Part shown: one piece after another, positions 8,611-17,401 of the stretch | Layout: each line of letters opens with the position of its first letter | How positions within the stretch are numbered: position 1 is the first letter of the stretch | NCBI GenBank assembly: GCA_963734065.1 | Contig: CAVTFN010000004.1 | Location: forward strand, 310,001-374,000 | DNA from: DATBLE01 sp963734065 | Lineage (GTDB): Bacteria; Actinomycetota; Thermoleophilia; Gaiellales; Gaiellaceae | DNA length: 64,000 nt | Direction of reading: 5' to 3' | Notes under the pieces: generated by a model | What the model saw: the letters and a program-made list of their open reading frames with translations, nothing else | What the model was told of the DNA's origin: nothing | Databases searched by the model: none | Position numbers and translations under genes: made by a program

Positions 8611-8630
8611 AGCCGCTCGGCCGAGCGGCT
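8611..8630. promoter_or_regulatory. perfect 20-bp palindrome in leader
   Basis: AGCCGCTCGG immediately followed by its exact reverse complement CCGAGCGGCT, six bases before the AAAGGAGAAGGAG ribosome binding site of the next gene. Could be an operator or a loopless mRNA hairpin. Confidence 0.5.
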
Positions 8631-8648
8631 GCACGAAAGGAGAAGGAG

Positions 8649-9551
8649 ATGACGCTTCGCCGGTTCACGCTCCTCGCCGTCCTCGCCGCCGTCGTCTCGA
8701 GCACGACCGCCTCGCAGGGGCAGGCGGGCGGGGGAACAGCGATCACGACCTGCGGGACGGTGGTGACCCAGAACGCGTTCCTGACCAAGAATCTCCACTG
8801 CGTGGGTCAGGCCGGGGTGGTGGTCGGCGCCTCCGGGATCACCATCGACCTGAGGGGCTTCACCCTCCGAGGCGACCGCTCGTCCGACGATGGGATCGAC
8901 GACACCGGCGGCTTCGACAAGGTGACGATCAAGAACGGCGTCGTGCGCAACTTCGACGAAGGCGTCGCCGCCTCCGCAGACAGGATCAGCGTCTCGAGCA
9001 TGCTCGCTTCCGGGAACAAGGAGGACGGCATCTTCATCGCCGGCGCCTCGGCGTCGGTGCGCTCGACGACCGCCGCCGGGAACAGCCTCGACGGCATCAT
9101 CGTCTTCGGCTCCTCGGCCAAGATCCAGTCGTCGACCGCCTCCGGCAACGCCGTCGTAGGGATCGACGTCTTGGGCGATTCGGCCGTCATTCAGTCGTCG
9201 ACCGCCTCCGGGAACCTCGACGGCGTCGAAATCAACGGCGCCTCGGACGGGATCCAGTCGTCGACCGCTTCTGGGAACGGCTCCTACGGCATCATCGGCA
9301 GCGGCGCCGGAGCCGTGTCGGTGCGCTCGTCGACCGCCTCCGGTAACGGCACCGCCGGCATCTTCTTCAACGGCAACTCGGCCGAGCTAAAGAGCAACCG
9401 GGCGGAGGCGAACGGCTTCGCGGGCGGGTCTGATTCCGACCTCGTCGGGCTCGGCATCTACGTGACGAACTATACGACCGCGCCGGTCGGCACGAACATC
9501 GCCCGCGGCAACGACCAACCGGCCCAGTGCGACCCTGCGTCACTCTGCTGA
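8649..9551 (+). CDS. secreted right-handed beta-helix repeat protein
   Basis: 300 residues. ATG 8649 follows a strong ribosome binding site. N-terminal signal peptide (MTLRRFTLLAVLAAVVSSTTA). The rest is a parallel beta-helix with turns of about 22-24 residues, each carrying a SSTASGN-like step, seen clearly five times between about 9060 and 9370. The repeated codons make the DNA repetitive there (TCGTCGACCGCCTCCGG variants). Such proteins bind or cleave surface polysaccharide or act as adhesins. No catalytic site can be assigned. Confidence 0.82.
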   Translation: MTLRRFTLLAVLAAVVSSTTASQGQAGGGTAITTCGTVVTQNAFLTKNLHCVGQAGVVVGASGITIDLRGFTLRGDRSSDDGIDDTGGFDKVTIKNGVVRNFDEGVAASADRISVSSMLASGNKEDGIFIAGASASVRSTTAAGNSLDGIIVFGSSAKIQSSTASGNAVVGIDVLGDSAVIQSSTASGNLDGVEINGASDGIQSSTASGNGSYGIIGSGAGAVSVRSSTASGNGTAGIFFNGNSAELKSNRAEANGFAGGSDSDLVGLGIYVTNYTTAPVGTNIARGNDQPAQCDPASLC

Positions 9552-9652
9552 GACCGCGGCGGAAGGCTGGAAGGCATCCGTCGCTTCCGAATCAGCTCGC
9601 CCGTGCTCGAAGCCGGTGGAGCTCCGGCAGCGCCACCAGGTCCGACTCGCGG

Positions 9653-11245
9653 CTAGGCGGCGACCGTCTGCGTGGGCGCGAGCGGCGCCTTGCCCGCGAT
9701 CAGGTCGGCGCCCTTCTCGGCGATCATCACCGTCGCCGCGTGGGTGTTCGCCCGCGTGATCGTCGGCATCACCGACGCGTCGCACACGCGGAGCCCCTCG
9801 AAGCCGAGCACCCGCAGCTCCGGATCGACGACCGATCCGATCGCGCACGTCGAGGTCGGGTGGTAGACGGGCTGGCCGTTGCGCTCGACCCACGCGGCGA
9901 TGTCGGCCTCCGAGTCGGAGTCGGGGACGCTGTACGGCCTCGTCGTGACCGCCTTCAGGGCCGGCTGCGACGCGATCTCGAGAGCGATCCGGACGCCGGC
10001 GATCAGGCTCCGGCGGTCGTCCGCGTCGGTGAAGAAGTTCGTCAGCACGAGCGGCTTCGAGTCCGGCATCGGCGTGCGCAGCTTTACCCAGCCGCGCTCG
10101 TTCGGCTTGATCCGCACGGGCCCGAAGGCGATGCCGGGATCGGTCGGTGCGTTCAACCCCTCGTCGTAGAAGATCGACGGCGCAAAGTGGAACTCGACGT
10201 CCGGCGCCGGTAGGTCGTCTCGCGTCCGGAAGAAGCCGCCCGCCTCCGGGATGTTCGAGCTCAGCGGGCCGCGGCCCTCCTGTTCGAGCAGCTCGAAGTT
10301 CTCCGGGGTGAGGATCCCGAACAGCCCCGGCTGCTCGGTGACGAAGTTGACGTTGACCATCAGGTGGTCCTGGAGATTCCGGCCGACCGGCAGGTTCTCC
10401 CGAACCTGCAGCCCGAGCGGCGAGAGGTCCTCCTCCGGCCCGATCCCCGAGAGCATCAGGAGCACAGGCGACTGGTACGCACCGGCGGCGACGATCACCT
10501 CGCGCTCGGCGCGGATCGTCTCGACCTTGCCGTCCTGGACGATCTCGACGCCGACGGCGCGGGTGCCCTCGAAGACGATCCGCTGCGCGAACATGCTGGT
10601 GCGCACCTCGAGGTTGGGCCGGCCGGCGGCGGGGTGCAGGAAGCCGTCCGCGGTCGAGCAGCGCTTGCCGTTGCGCTGGGTGACCTGGAACCGGGAGACG
10701 CCTTCCGGGCGGTCGACGTTCAGGTCGGGGATGCGCTCGTAGCCGGCCTGCACCGCGGCCTCGAGCATCGCGTCGACGAGCGGCTGCATCGAGCGGCTCT
10801 CCGACACCCCGAGCGGGCCGCCGACGCCGTGGAACTCGTCCTCGCCGCGCTCGTTGTCCTCGGAGCGCTTGAAGTACGGCAGCACCTCGTCGTAGGACCA
10901 GCCGGTGGCGCCCTCGGCCGCCCACGTGTCGAAGTCGAGCCGGTTGCCGCGCAGGTAGATCATCGCGTTGATCGAGCCGCAGCCGCCGATCATCCTCCCG
11001 CGCGGGAGGTAGAGCCGCCTGCCGCCGAGGCCGGGCTCCTTCTCGCCGAGCAGGTCCCAGTCGTGGGCCGACTTGAACAGCGCAGGGAAGGCGAACGGGA
11101 CGTGGATCTCGTATGCGAGGTCAGGAGGCCCGGCCTCCAGCATCAGCACGGTCGCGTCCGGGTCCTCGCTCAGCCGGCCCGCGAGCACGCAGCCGGCGGA
11201 ACCCCCTCCGACGATCACGTAGTCAGGCACGAGCGCGCCAAGCAT
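9653..11245 (-). CDS. GMC-family FAD oxidoreductase (choline-dehydrogenase-like)
   Basis: 530 residues. FAD-binding YVIVGGGSAGCVLAGRLSE at about 9-27 and the GMC signature LPRGRMIGGCGSINAMIYLRG near 80-100. The C-terminal domain has PTSTCAIG, then VDPELRVLGFEGLRVCDASV and PTITRANTHAATVMI; the motif HPTSTC and NTHA provide the usual His/Asn or His/His active-site pair. It oxidises an alcohol; substrate unknown. A second GMC gene at 37.7 kb is clearly related in architecture. Divergent from the isomerase at 11290. Confidence 0.9.
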   Translation of the reverse strand: MLGALVPDYVIVGGGSAGCVLAGRLSEDPDATVLMLEAGPPDLAYEIHVPFAFPALFKSAHDWDLLGEKEPGLGGRRLYLPRGRMIGGCGSINAMIYLRGNRLDFDTWAAEGATGWSYDEVLPYFKRSEDNERGEDEFHGVGGPLGVSESRSMQPLVDAMLEAAVQAGYERIPDLNVDRPEGVSRFQVTQRNGKRCSTADGFLHPAAGRPNLEVRTSMFAQRIVFEGTRAVGVEIVQDGKVETIRAEREVIVAAGAYQSPVLLMLSGIGPEEDLSPLGLQVRENLPVGRNLQDHLMVNVNFVTEQPGLFGILTPENFELLEQEGRGPLSSNIPEAGGFFRTRDDLPAPDVEFHFAPSIFYDEGLNAPTDPGIAFGPVRIKPNERGWVKLRTPMPDSKPLVLTNFFTDADDRRSLIAGVRIALEIASQPALKAVTTRPYSVPDSDSEADIAAWVERNGQPVYHPTSTCAIGSVVDPELRVLGFEGLRVCDASVMPTITRANTHAATVMIAEKGADLIAGKAPLAPTQTVAA

Positions 11246-11274
11246 CCCATCTGATCCCTCGACTGTCCACCGGT

Positions 11275-11280
11275 TAGGGT
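11275..11280 (+). promoter_or_regulatory. -10 box of a leaderless transcript (isomerase gene)
   Basis: TAGGGT nine bases before GTG 11290, no Shine-Dalgarno. Confidence 0.4.
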
Positions 11281-11289
11281 CTCCCTGCC

Positions 11290-12147
11290 GTGGCGAACGA
11301 CGACCTGGTGGCGCTGTACTGGACGACCTCGGGGCCCGTGGAGATCCACGGTGGCCGAGAGTGGAGCCTGTTCGACATCGCCGACCGCTGTGCGCAGGCC
11401 GAGCGTGCCGGGTTCAGGGGGATCGGGATCTGGCACTCCGACCTCGAGCACATCCTCGAGACGAGGACGCTCGACGAGCTGAAGACGCTGCTGGACGACC
11501 ACGGGCTCGAGCAGCTCGAGCTCGAGTGCCTGCTCGACTGGTTCCTCGACCCCTCCGACGAGAACCGGCGCGCCGCCGACGCGACGCGCGAGCTCCTGTT
11601 CGAGGCGGCCGCCGTGCTCGAGCCCCATCACATCAAGGTCGCCAACATCTTCAGCCGTCCATGCGAGCTGTCGCTGCTGACCGAGCGCTACGCGGAGCTC
11701 TGTGCCGAAGCCGCGGAGCGGCACGGAGCGAGGATGGTCTACGAGTTCATGCCGCCGGACGTCAACGTGCGGGACGTCGACACGGCGCTCGCCGTCGTCG
11801 AAGGCGCCGGCACCGCCAACGCCGCCGTCGCGATCGACACCTGGCATATGGCGAAGCTCGGAATCGAGCTGGACGACCTGCGGCGGATCCCTGCGCAGTA
11901 CCTCGGCTGGGTCGAGCTCAGCGACGGTCAGTGGGAGAACATGCCCGACGCGGTCGACGAGACCATCAACCACCGCAGGCTGCCCGGCGAGGGCGAGTTC
12001 CCGATCCGCGAGTATGTTGCCGCCGTGCGCGCCGCCGGCTACGACGGCCCGTGGGGCGTCGAGGTCCTCTCGGAGCAGCTGCGTCAGCTCCCGATCGACC
12101 AGATCTTCGACCGCGCGTACGAGACGAGCGCCGCACAGCTGGTCTGA
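11290..12147 (+). CDS. sugar phosphate isomerase/epimerase family (AP-endonuclease-2 fold)
   Basis: 285 residues, GTG start. TIM-barrel of the xylose-isomerase-like superfamily: FDIADRCAQAERAGFRGIGIWHSDLE at about 26-51, VYEFMPPD with a metal-type Glu, IDTWHMAK with Asp and His, VELSDGQ and the end motif LPGEGEFPIREYVAAVRAAGYDGPWGVEVLS. Members isomerise sugars or inositols or cleave 2-keto-myo-inositol-like substrates; the exact one cannot be told. Single gene facing the LigM-like gene. Confidence 0.82.
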   Translation: MANDDLVALYWTTSGPVEIHGGREWSLFDIADRCAQAERAGFRGIGIWHSDLEHILETRTLDELKTLLDDHGLEQLELECLLDWFLDPSDENRRAADATRELLFEAAAVLEPHHIKVANIFSRPCELSLLTERYAELCAEAAERHGARMVYEFMPPDVNVRDVDTALAVVEGAGTANAAVAIDTWHMAKLGIELDDLRRIPAQYLGWVELSDGQWENMPDAVDETINHRRLPGEGEFPIREYVAAVRAAGYDGPWGVEVLSEQLRQLPIDQIFDRAYETSAAQLV

Positions 12148-12159
12148 AGGCGCCTCGTA

Positions 12160-12244
12160 GGTTCTGACACCGAAGGTGTCTGACCCCGAAGGCTGGCCTC
12201 GCTCCGCTCACCGAGGGACAGTCCCCTCCCGGGGACAATCCCTA
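12160..12244 (-). repeat. dispersed palindromic repeat, copy 2 (inverted, diverged)
   Basis: Read on the minus strand it begins TAGGGATTGTCCCC followed by GGGGACTGTCCC, has a different middle segment, and ends with GGGGTCAGAC and GGTGTCAGAACC-like units. Its first three bases are the stop codon TAG of the LigM-like gene. It fills the gap between two convergent genes. Confidence 0.7.
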
Positions 12245-13624
12245 GACCTTCGTCGTTCGATACGACCTTCGCACCACCTCGGTGTACGGGACCGGGCTGA
12301 CGACCGCCCGGATCTCCGTCTGCACGTGGGGCTCGACGGTCGGCTTCGACGAGCCGCCGTCCTCCTCGCCCCAGACGAAGGTGACCTCGGTCCCCGGCTC
12401 GGCGTACTCGGGCTCCAGCACCGCCAGCGTGAGCATCTTGCCCTCGTTGGCGCTGTAGCCGATCCAGGTGGAGAGCCCGACGGTCTCGCCGTCGGCCGTC
12501 ACCCGGTCGAACGGGTGCATGCAGTACACCGCGGACGGCCAGTCGACGAACTTCGCGCGTTCGGCCGCGGGGCCGAACATCGTCCCGATCGTCGCCGTCA
12601 CCTCATCGTCGTCGAGGGCCAGGGTCACCTTCTGCCGGTGCTCGTGGTCGGCGATCTGCTCGAGCGCCTCGCGGCCGATGAAGTCGTGGTCGAACTTGAC
12701 GTAGCTGCCGTAGCCGAGATCCCAGGGGGTGAGGTAGTAGTCGACGATCGAATCCGAGTAGAAGCTCCCCCCGATCGACGCCGACCCCTCGTACCCGGCG
12801 GCCGGCAGCCACTCGCGGTACTCGCGCAGGCTCTCGCCCGAGTACACGGCGGGAAGCGGCGACGGGATCCACCCGGACTCGAGCGTGTTCGACGAATAGG
12901 CCCGCCCGCCGACCTGGTGCATCCCGAACTCCTCGCCCGCCTCCAGCAACGCCTCGTGCACCGGCCCCTCGTCCTCCCACGGGCCGAAGAGCTCCCACCC
13001 GGGCTGGCCGACCATGCCGTGGCGGAGGGCGCGCACGGGCCGCTCGGCGATCGTGACAGCGGTCATGTTGAAGAACTTCAGCTCCGGCGCCTGCCCACCC
13101 AGCACCTTCTCGATCACGTCCATCGCGTTCGGACCCTGGACCTGGAACCGGTACGAGCGGCGGCGCCCGTCGGTGCGCAGGGCCGAGCGCTGGTCGAGCT
13201 CGACCTCGACGTCGTAGCCGCCCGTCTCGGCGTGGTACGTGACCCAGTTCAGCGCCGGGGCGCGACCGACCAGGTTGAACTGGTTCTCGGCCAGATGGAA
13301 GAGGATCACGTCGCCGATCACGTAGCCCTCGGGCGTGCAGGGCACGAAGTGCTTCGCCTTGTCGACCGTGAAGCCCTCGAAGCTGTTGACCGCGAGCTGG
13401 GACAGCAGCTTCGCCGCGTCCGGGCCGGACACGGCCAGATCGGCCATGTGGTACGACTGGTTGAAGAGCACGCAGGTCGTCTGCCAGGCGATCTGCTCGT
13501 CGCGCCAGTTCGTGTACTCGGCCGGAACCCCGGGGTAGACGTTCGGGCCGGCCTGCGAGTTGCGCAGCAGCTCGACCGGGCTCTCGACGGTGCCGAGCAG
13601 GTCTTCCAGGCTCCGATCAGCCAT
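12242..13624 (-). CDS. LigM/DesA-like tetrahydrofolate-dependent aryl O-demethylase (GcvT superfamily)
   Basis: 460 residues. GcvT-like aminomethyltransferase fold: YTNWRDEQIAWQTTCVLFNQSYHM at about 37-60, FQVQGPNAMDVIEK, GWELFGPWEDEGPVHEAL, and TLESGWIPSPLPAVYSGE in the C-terminal half. Length (about 460 against about 370 for GcvT) and these motifs match LigM (vanillate/3-O-methylgallate) and DesA (syringate) demethylases, which move a methoxyl methyl to tetrahydrofolate giving 5-methyl-THF. A close paralogue forms the C-terminal half of the fusion at 35.5-37.7 kb. Last gene of the importer operon. Substrate could also be an N-methyl compound. Confidence 0.75.
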   Translation of the reverse strand: MADRSLEDLLGTVESPVELLRNSQAGPNVYPGVPAEYTNWRDEQIAWQTTCVLFNQSYHMADLAVSGPDAAKLLSQLAVNSFEGFTVDKAKHFVPCTPEGYVIGDVILFHLAENQFNLVGRAPALNWVTYHAETGGYDVEVELDQRSALRTDGRRRSYRFQVQGPNAMDVIEKVLGGQAPELKFFNMTAVTIAERPVRALRHGMVGQPGWELFGPWEDEGPVHEALLEAGEEFGMHQVGGRAYSSNTLESGWIPSPLPAVYSGESLREYREWLPAAGYEGSASIGGSFYSDSIVDYYLTPWDLGYGSYVKFDHDFIGREALEQIADHEHRQKVTLALDDDEVTATIGTMFGPAAERAKFVDWPSAVYCMHPFDRVTADGETVGLSTWIGYSANEGKMLTLAVLEPEYAEPGTEVTFVWGEEDGGSSKPTVEPHVQTEIRAVVSPVPYTEVVRRSYRTTKV

Positions 13625-14384
13625 CGTGGTCCTCTCTTTCGGTCACGGGCGCCGCACCTCCCTCGACGGCGCCCTGCGTGTGCTCTCCGAGGTAGCTCGC
13701 GACCAGCAGCTGCCGGTTCGCGCGCAGGTGCTCCGCGTCGTTGTGGAGCACGATCTGGCCGTGCGACAGCACGTACCCGCGGTCGGCGACCTCGAGCGCC
13801 AGGTGCACGTGCTGCTCGACGAGCAGCACGGCGCAGCCCCGCTCGTCCGCGAACGCCCGCACCACCGGCAGCAGCCGCTCGACGATCACCGGCGCGAGCC
13901 CCAGGCTGAGCTCGTCGAGCAGCAGCACCTTGGGTCGCCGGGCCAGCGCGCGGGCGACGGCGAGCATCTGCTGCTCGCCGCCCGACAGCAGGCCGACCCG
14001 CCGGCCCTTCAGCTCCGCCAGCTTGGGGAAGTACTCGTAGGCGAGGCCGTCGTCGATCGGCTCACCGCGGGGTCCGACGCGGAAGTGCTCGGCGACGGTC
14101 ATGCCGAAGAACAGGCCACGGCCCTCGGGGACGTGGGCGATCCCGAGCCGCGCCCGCGCGCTCGGCGAGGTGCGGGCGAGGTCGTCGCCGCCGAACAGGA
14201 CCCGGCCCGCCATCGGCCGGACGAGGCCGGAGACCACGCGCAGCGTCGTCGTCTTGCCCGCGCCGTTCGCGCCGAGCAGCGCGACCACCTCGCCGGCGCC
14301 GACGGTCAGCTCGACGTCGCGGATCACCGCGGCTTCGTCATATCCGGCGGTCAGCGTCTCGACGGCGAGCACCGGGTCAGCCAC
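13617..14384 (-). CDS. livF: branched-chain-type ABC transporter ATPase LivF
   Basis: 255 residues from GTG 14384, which overlaps the end of livG. Walker A GANGAGKT, signature LSGGEQQMLAVARAL, Walker B KVLLLDELSLGLAP and the short VEQHVHLAL switch typical of LivF. Couples ATP hydrolysis to import through the LivHM permease at the inner face of the membrane. Its stop overlaps the start of the LigM-like gene by 8 bases. Confidence 0.92.
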   Translation of the reverse strand: MADPVLAVETLTAGYDEAAVIRDVELTVGAGEVVALLGANGAGKTTTLRVVSGLVRPMAGRVLFGGDDLARTSPSARARLGIAHVPEGRGLFFGMTVAEHFRVGPRGEPIDDGLAYEYFPKLAELKGRRVGLLSGGEQQMLAVARALARRPKVLLLDELSLGLAPVIVERLLPVVRAFADERGCAVLLVEQHVHLALEVADRGYVLSHGQIVLHNDAEHLRANRQLLVASYLGEHTQGAVEGGAAPVTEREDHDG

Positions 14385-15153
14385 GGGCCTCCTCGCCGGC
14401 GGCGAGCCTCGAGGCGGCACCGCCGAGGTAGGCACCGATCACCCGCGGGTCGTTGCGAACGACGTCGGGGGCGCCGCGGGCGATCACCTCGCCGAACTCC
14501 AGCACGACCACCTCGTCGCAGATCCCAAGCACGAGCCCCATGTCGTGGTCGACGAGGAGCATCGCCTGCCCGTCGTCGGCAAGACCCCGTAGCCGGGCGC
14601 CGAGCTCCTCGCTCTCGCGCGTGTCCAGGCCGGCGGCCGGCTCGTCCAGGCACACGACCCGCGGCTTCGGCGCGAGCGCCCGCGCGATCCCCACCAGCTT
14701 GCGCTGTCCCTGCGACAGCTCGCTGGGCAATTGCTCCACCGTGTCCTCGAGCCCGAGCAGCGCCAGGGCGGGCGTGATCTCGGCCGAGTGCGAACCGGGC
14801 GCCGAGACGGTCTCCCGGATCGTCCGCCAGGCAGACGTGCGGTGCGAGGCGACCAGCAGGTTCTCGCCCACGGAGAGGTCGTCGAACAGCTCGATCGACT
14901 GCCACGTCCGCGCGAGGCCGCGCCGCGCGCGGACGTGCGGCGACGCCCCGGTCAGGTCCTCGCCGTCGAGCTCGACCCGCCCGTCGCAGCGGACGAAACC
15001 GCTGATCGCGTCGATGAACGTCGTCTTGCCGGCGCCGTTCGGGCCGATCAGGCCGACCAGCCGGCCCTCGCCGACCTCGAGATCGACGTCGACGACCGCC
15101 CGGACGCCGCCGAACCGGACCGAGATCCCCGTCGCCTTCAGGACCGGGGTCAT
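14377..15153 (-). CDS. livG: branched-chain-type ABC transporter ATPase LivG
   Basis: 258 residues. Walker A GPNGAGKTTFIDAISGF at about 36-52, signature LSQGQRKLVGIARALA, Walker B RVVCLDEPAAGLD and H-loop VDHDMGLVLGICDEVVVLEFG, ending with the LivG-typical GAPDVVRNDPRVIGAYLGG. Partner of LivF. Confidence 0.92.
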   Translation of the reverse strand: MTPVLKATGISVRFGGVRAVVDVDLEVGEGRLVGLIGPNGAGKTTFIDAISGFVRCDGRVELDGEDLTGASPHVRARRGLARTWQSIELFDDLSVGENLLVASHRTSAWRTIRETVSAPGSHSAEITPALALLGLEDTVEQLPSELSQGQRKLVGIARALAPKPRVVCLDEPAAGLDTRESEELGARLRGLADDGQAMLLVDHDMGLVLGICDEVVVLEFGEVIARGAPDVVRNDPRVIGAYLGGAASRLAAGEEARG

Positions 15154-15175
15154 CGCCCGGCTCCTGAGGCGATGC

Positions 15176-16141
15176 TCAGCAGACGGCGGTGCGCCGCTCG
15201 CGCCTGAGGTCGCTCGGCGAGCAACCGTAGGCCGAACGGAAGAGACGGCTGAAGTGCTGTGGCCCCGGCAGACCCCACCGGCTGGCGATCGTCAGGATCG
15301 TGTCGTCGTCGAGCTCGGGATCGAGCAGGTCCCGCCGGCAGCGCTCGAGCCGCGTCTCCCTGATCCAGCGGCAGACACTCGTGCCCTCCGACTCGAACAG
15401 CTTGTGCAGGTATCTGGTCGAGATGAAGCTCGCCCGCGCGATCCGGTCCGGGTCCAGATCCGGGTCGCCGAGGTGCGCCTCGATGAACGCCTGGATGTCC
15501 AGCAGGATCTCCGCCCGCGTCCGGAGCCTCGTCGCCTCCTCGGCGCGGGCCGGGCCTGCGTAGAGCGCACGGATGAGATCGATCACGCACTCGATAGAGT
15601 CCGGCGCGTCCGTCGGCGTGATCGTCCCGTCCTCCAGGCCGCCGGCCAGCCCCATGAAGAACGCCACCGCAGCGCGCGGCAGCCCCTCGCCGCCCGGGAT
15701 CCCGACCGCCGTCAGCTTGCTGATCTGGGCCTCCTCCCGGCCGAGCAGGCTGCGCGGCACCCGGACGACCAGCGATTCGTACGGCCGATCGGCCCGGAAG
15801 ACCACGGGGTGGGAGGTCTCGTAGCTGATCAGGTCGCCGATCCGAGCAACGCCCGTCCGGCCCTCCTGCGCCGCGTTGATCTGCCCACGCAGGACGACCG
15901 AGAGGTGCAGGCACTCCGGATCGCAGGCGGCGATCGCCCGCTGGCTCCGCATCATCGTGTTCGGCGCCGCCGCGATCTTGAACAGGCTGAGCGGCCCCAG
16001 CTCGTAGCCCCACATGCGCGCGCCGAACTGCTCCCCCGCCGGGCTTCGCACCTGCACCGGCAGGTAGGCGTCGAACGACGAATCCGACCAGAAGGCCAGA
16101 CGATCCGAAGCGGCAACCGTCGCCGTGTCGATCAGCAGCAT
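15176..16141 (-). CDS. AraC-family transcriptional regulator
   Basis: 321 residues. N-terminal ligand domain of the AraC-binding-like type (LSVVLRGQINAAQEGRTGVARIGDLISYETSHPVVF), as in NagR/FeaR/XylS-like activators that often sense aromatic acids or amines. C-terminal double helix-turn-helix at about 220-315 (DPDRIARASFISTRYLHKLFE, ASRWGLPGPQHFSRLFRSAYG). It lies inside the importer operon between the core-MetE gene and livG and is the obvious candidate activator for it. Confidence 0.9.
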   Translation of the reverse strand: MLLIDTATVAASDRLAFWSDSSFDAYLPVQVRSPAGEQFGARMWGYELGPLSLFKIAAAPNTMMRSQRAIAACDPECLHLSVVLRGQINAAQEGRTGVARIGDLISYETSHPVVFRADRPYESLVVRVPRSLLGREEAQISKLTAVGIPGGEGLPRAAVAFFMGLAGGLEDGTITPTDAPDSIECVIDLIRALYAGPARAEEATRLRTRAEILLDIQAFIEAHLGDPDLDPDRIARASFISTRYLHKLFESEGTSVCRWIRETRLERCRRDLLDPELDDDTILTIASRWGLPGPQHFSRLFRSAYGCSPSDLRRERRTAVC

Positions 16142-16216
16142 GCGCAGCGGGCCCGAGCCAAGGCCATTGTCGCAGCGATCTTCTCGCGCCGGGTTGCCGA
16201 GAGCAAGCAGTGTCGT

Positions 16217-17401
16217 TCACGCCGCCCTCCAGAGCCGTTCCGTGGCGAGCCGGGCCCCTTCGGCCAGCGCCTCGAGCTTCGCCCACTGGATCGACGGGTG
16301 AACGCGCTGCACCGGCGCGCTCTGGGCGAACCCGCAGTCGGTGCCGGCGATCACCCGCTCACGCCCGACGAGGCCGGCGAGCCGGACCAGCCGCTCGGCG
16401 ACCAGCTCCGGGTGCTCGACCACGTTGGTGTGATGGGTGACGACGCCCGGCACCAGCACCTTCCCCTCGGGCAGCTCGACGTCCTCCCACAGCCGCCACT
16501 CGTGCTCGTGCCGCGGATTGGCCTGCTCGATCAGGTAGTACCGCGCGTTCACCGCGAGCACCAGGTCGATCACGTCGGCGAGCGGCGGGTCGAACGCGTG
16601 CGGGCCGTGCCAGCTGCCGAAGCAGACGTGATAGCGCACACGCTCCACGGGGATCCCGTCCAGCGCGTGGTTGAGCGCGTCGACGCGGAGCCTGGCCCAG
16701 CGCCGGTAGTCCTCCGCCGAGCCGCCCCGGGCGAGGATGGTGTCGTACTCGTGCATCAGCACGGCGTCGTCGACCTGGACGAGGAACCCCGCCTCGACGA
16801 TCGCCGCGTACTCCTCGTGCAGCGCGTCCGCGAGCGCGTAGACGAGCTCCTCCTCGGTCGCGTAGTGCTCGTTCTGCAGCCAATACACGCTCGCCGGCGC
16901 GACCACCGGGAGGAACGCGTCGACGACGTCCACCGCCTCGAGCGCCGCACGGAAACGCGCGATGTCACGCTCGAGCGCCGCCGGGTCGTACCCGATCGGG
17001 CCCGTGCAGACCCACACCTTGCGCTCGGCCGGCGGCGACACCGGATCGTCGTCGCGCTGGAGCAGCACGCGGTTGGTCACGCTGCGCGCATACTCCGCGT
17101 CGTGCTCGGCGTAGAACTCGGGGAAGGCCTGCCGGTCCCGGCTGGGCGGAAGGATGGTCGTCCCGTCGAGCGGCACCAGCCGCTGCTCGATGCCGCTGAC
17201 CCGCTCGTACAGGTACGTGATCCAGGACTCCTTGCCGAACTCGCCGTCGTCGACCACGTCGATGCCCACCCCGGCTTGCCTGCGAACGACGTCCGCGACG
17301 GCTCCGCCGAGCGCGGCGTCGCGATCCGCGGCGTCGTCCTCGAGCAGCTCGGCCGGGCGGATCAGGCTCCCCGCGTGCGTGGCGAGGATCCGGTCCGTCA
17401 C
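16217..17401 (-). CDS. core-MetE-like (methionine synthase II / UROD-fold) methyltransferase
   Basis: 394 residues from GTG 17401, overlapping the permease stop (GTGA). This is only the C-terminal, zinc-binding half of cobalamin-independent methionine synthase: THAGSLIRP at the start, HxC in YHVCFGSWHG, Glu in LIEQANPRHEHE and Cys in GTDCGF give the complete zinc set. Short forms of this kind take methyl from a donor other than folate polyglutamate, often a methylated catabolite or corrinoid. Position beside a LigM-like demethylase suggests methyl-group handling. Confidence 0.8.
   Translation of the reverse strand: MTDRILATHAGSLIRPAELLEDDAADRDAALGGAVADVVRRQAGVGIDVVDDGEFGKESWITYLYERVSGIEQRLVPLDGTTILPPSRDRQAFPEFYAEHDAEYARSVTNRVLLQRDDDPVSPPAERKVWVCTGPIGYDPAALERDIARFRAALEAVDVVDAFLPVVAPASVYWLQNEHYATEEELVYALADALHEEYAAIVEAGFLVQVDDAVLMHEYDTILARGGSAEDYRRWARLRVDALNHALDGIPVERVRYHVCFGSWHGPHAFDPPLADVIDLVLAVNARYYLIEQANPRHEHEWRLWEDVELPEGKVLVPGVVTHHTNVVEHPELVAERLVRLAGLVGRERVIAGTDCGFAQSAPVQRVHPSIQWAKLEALAEGARLATERLWRAA

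Noticed and set aside
9050..9375. Regularly spaced short repeats resembling a CRISPR array
   Set aside because: The repeats are codons of a beta-helix protein, vary from unit to unit, and the spacers are also coding and related to each other; no cas genes are nearby.
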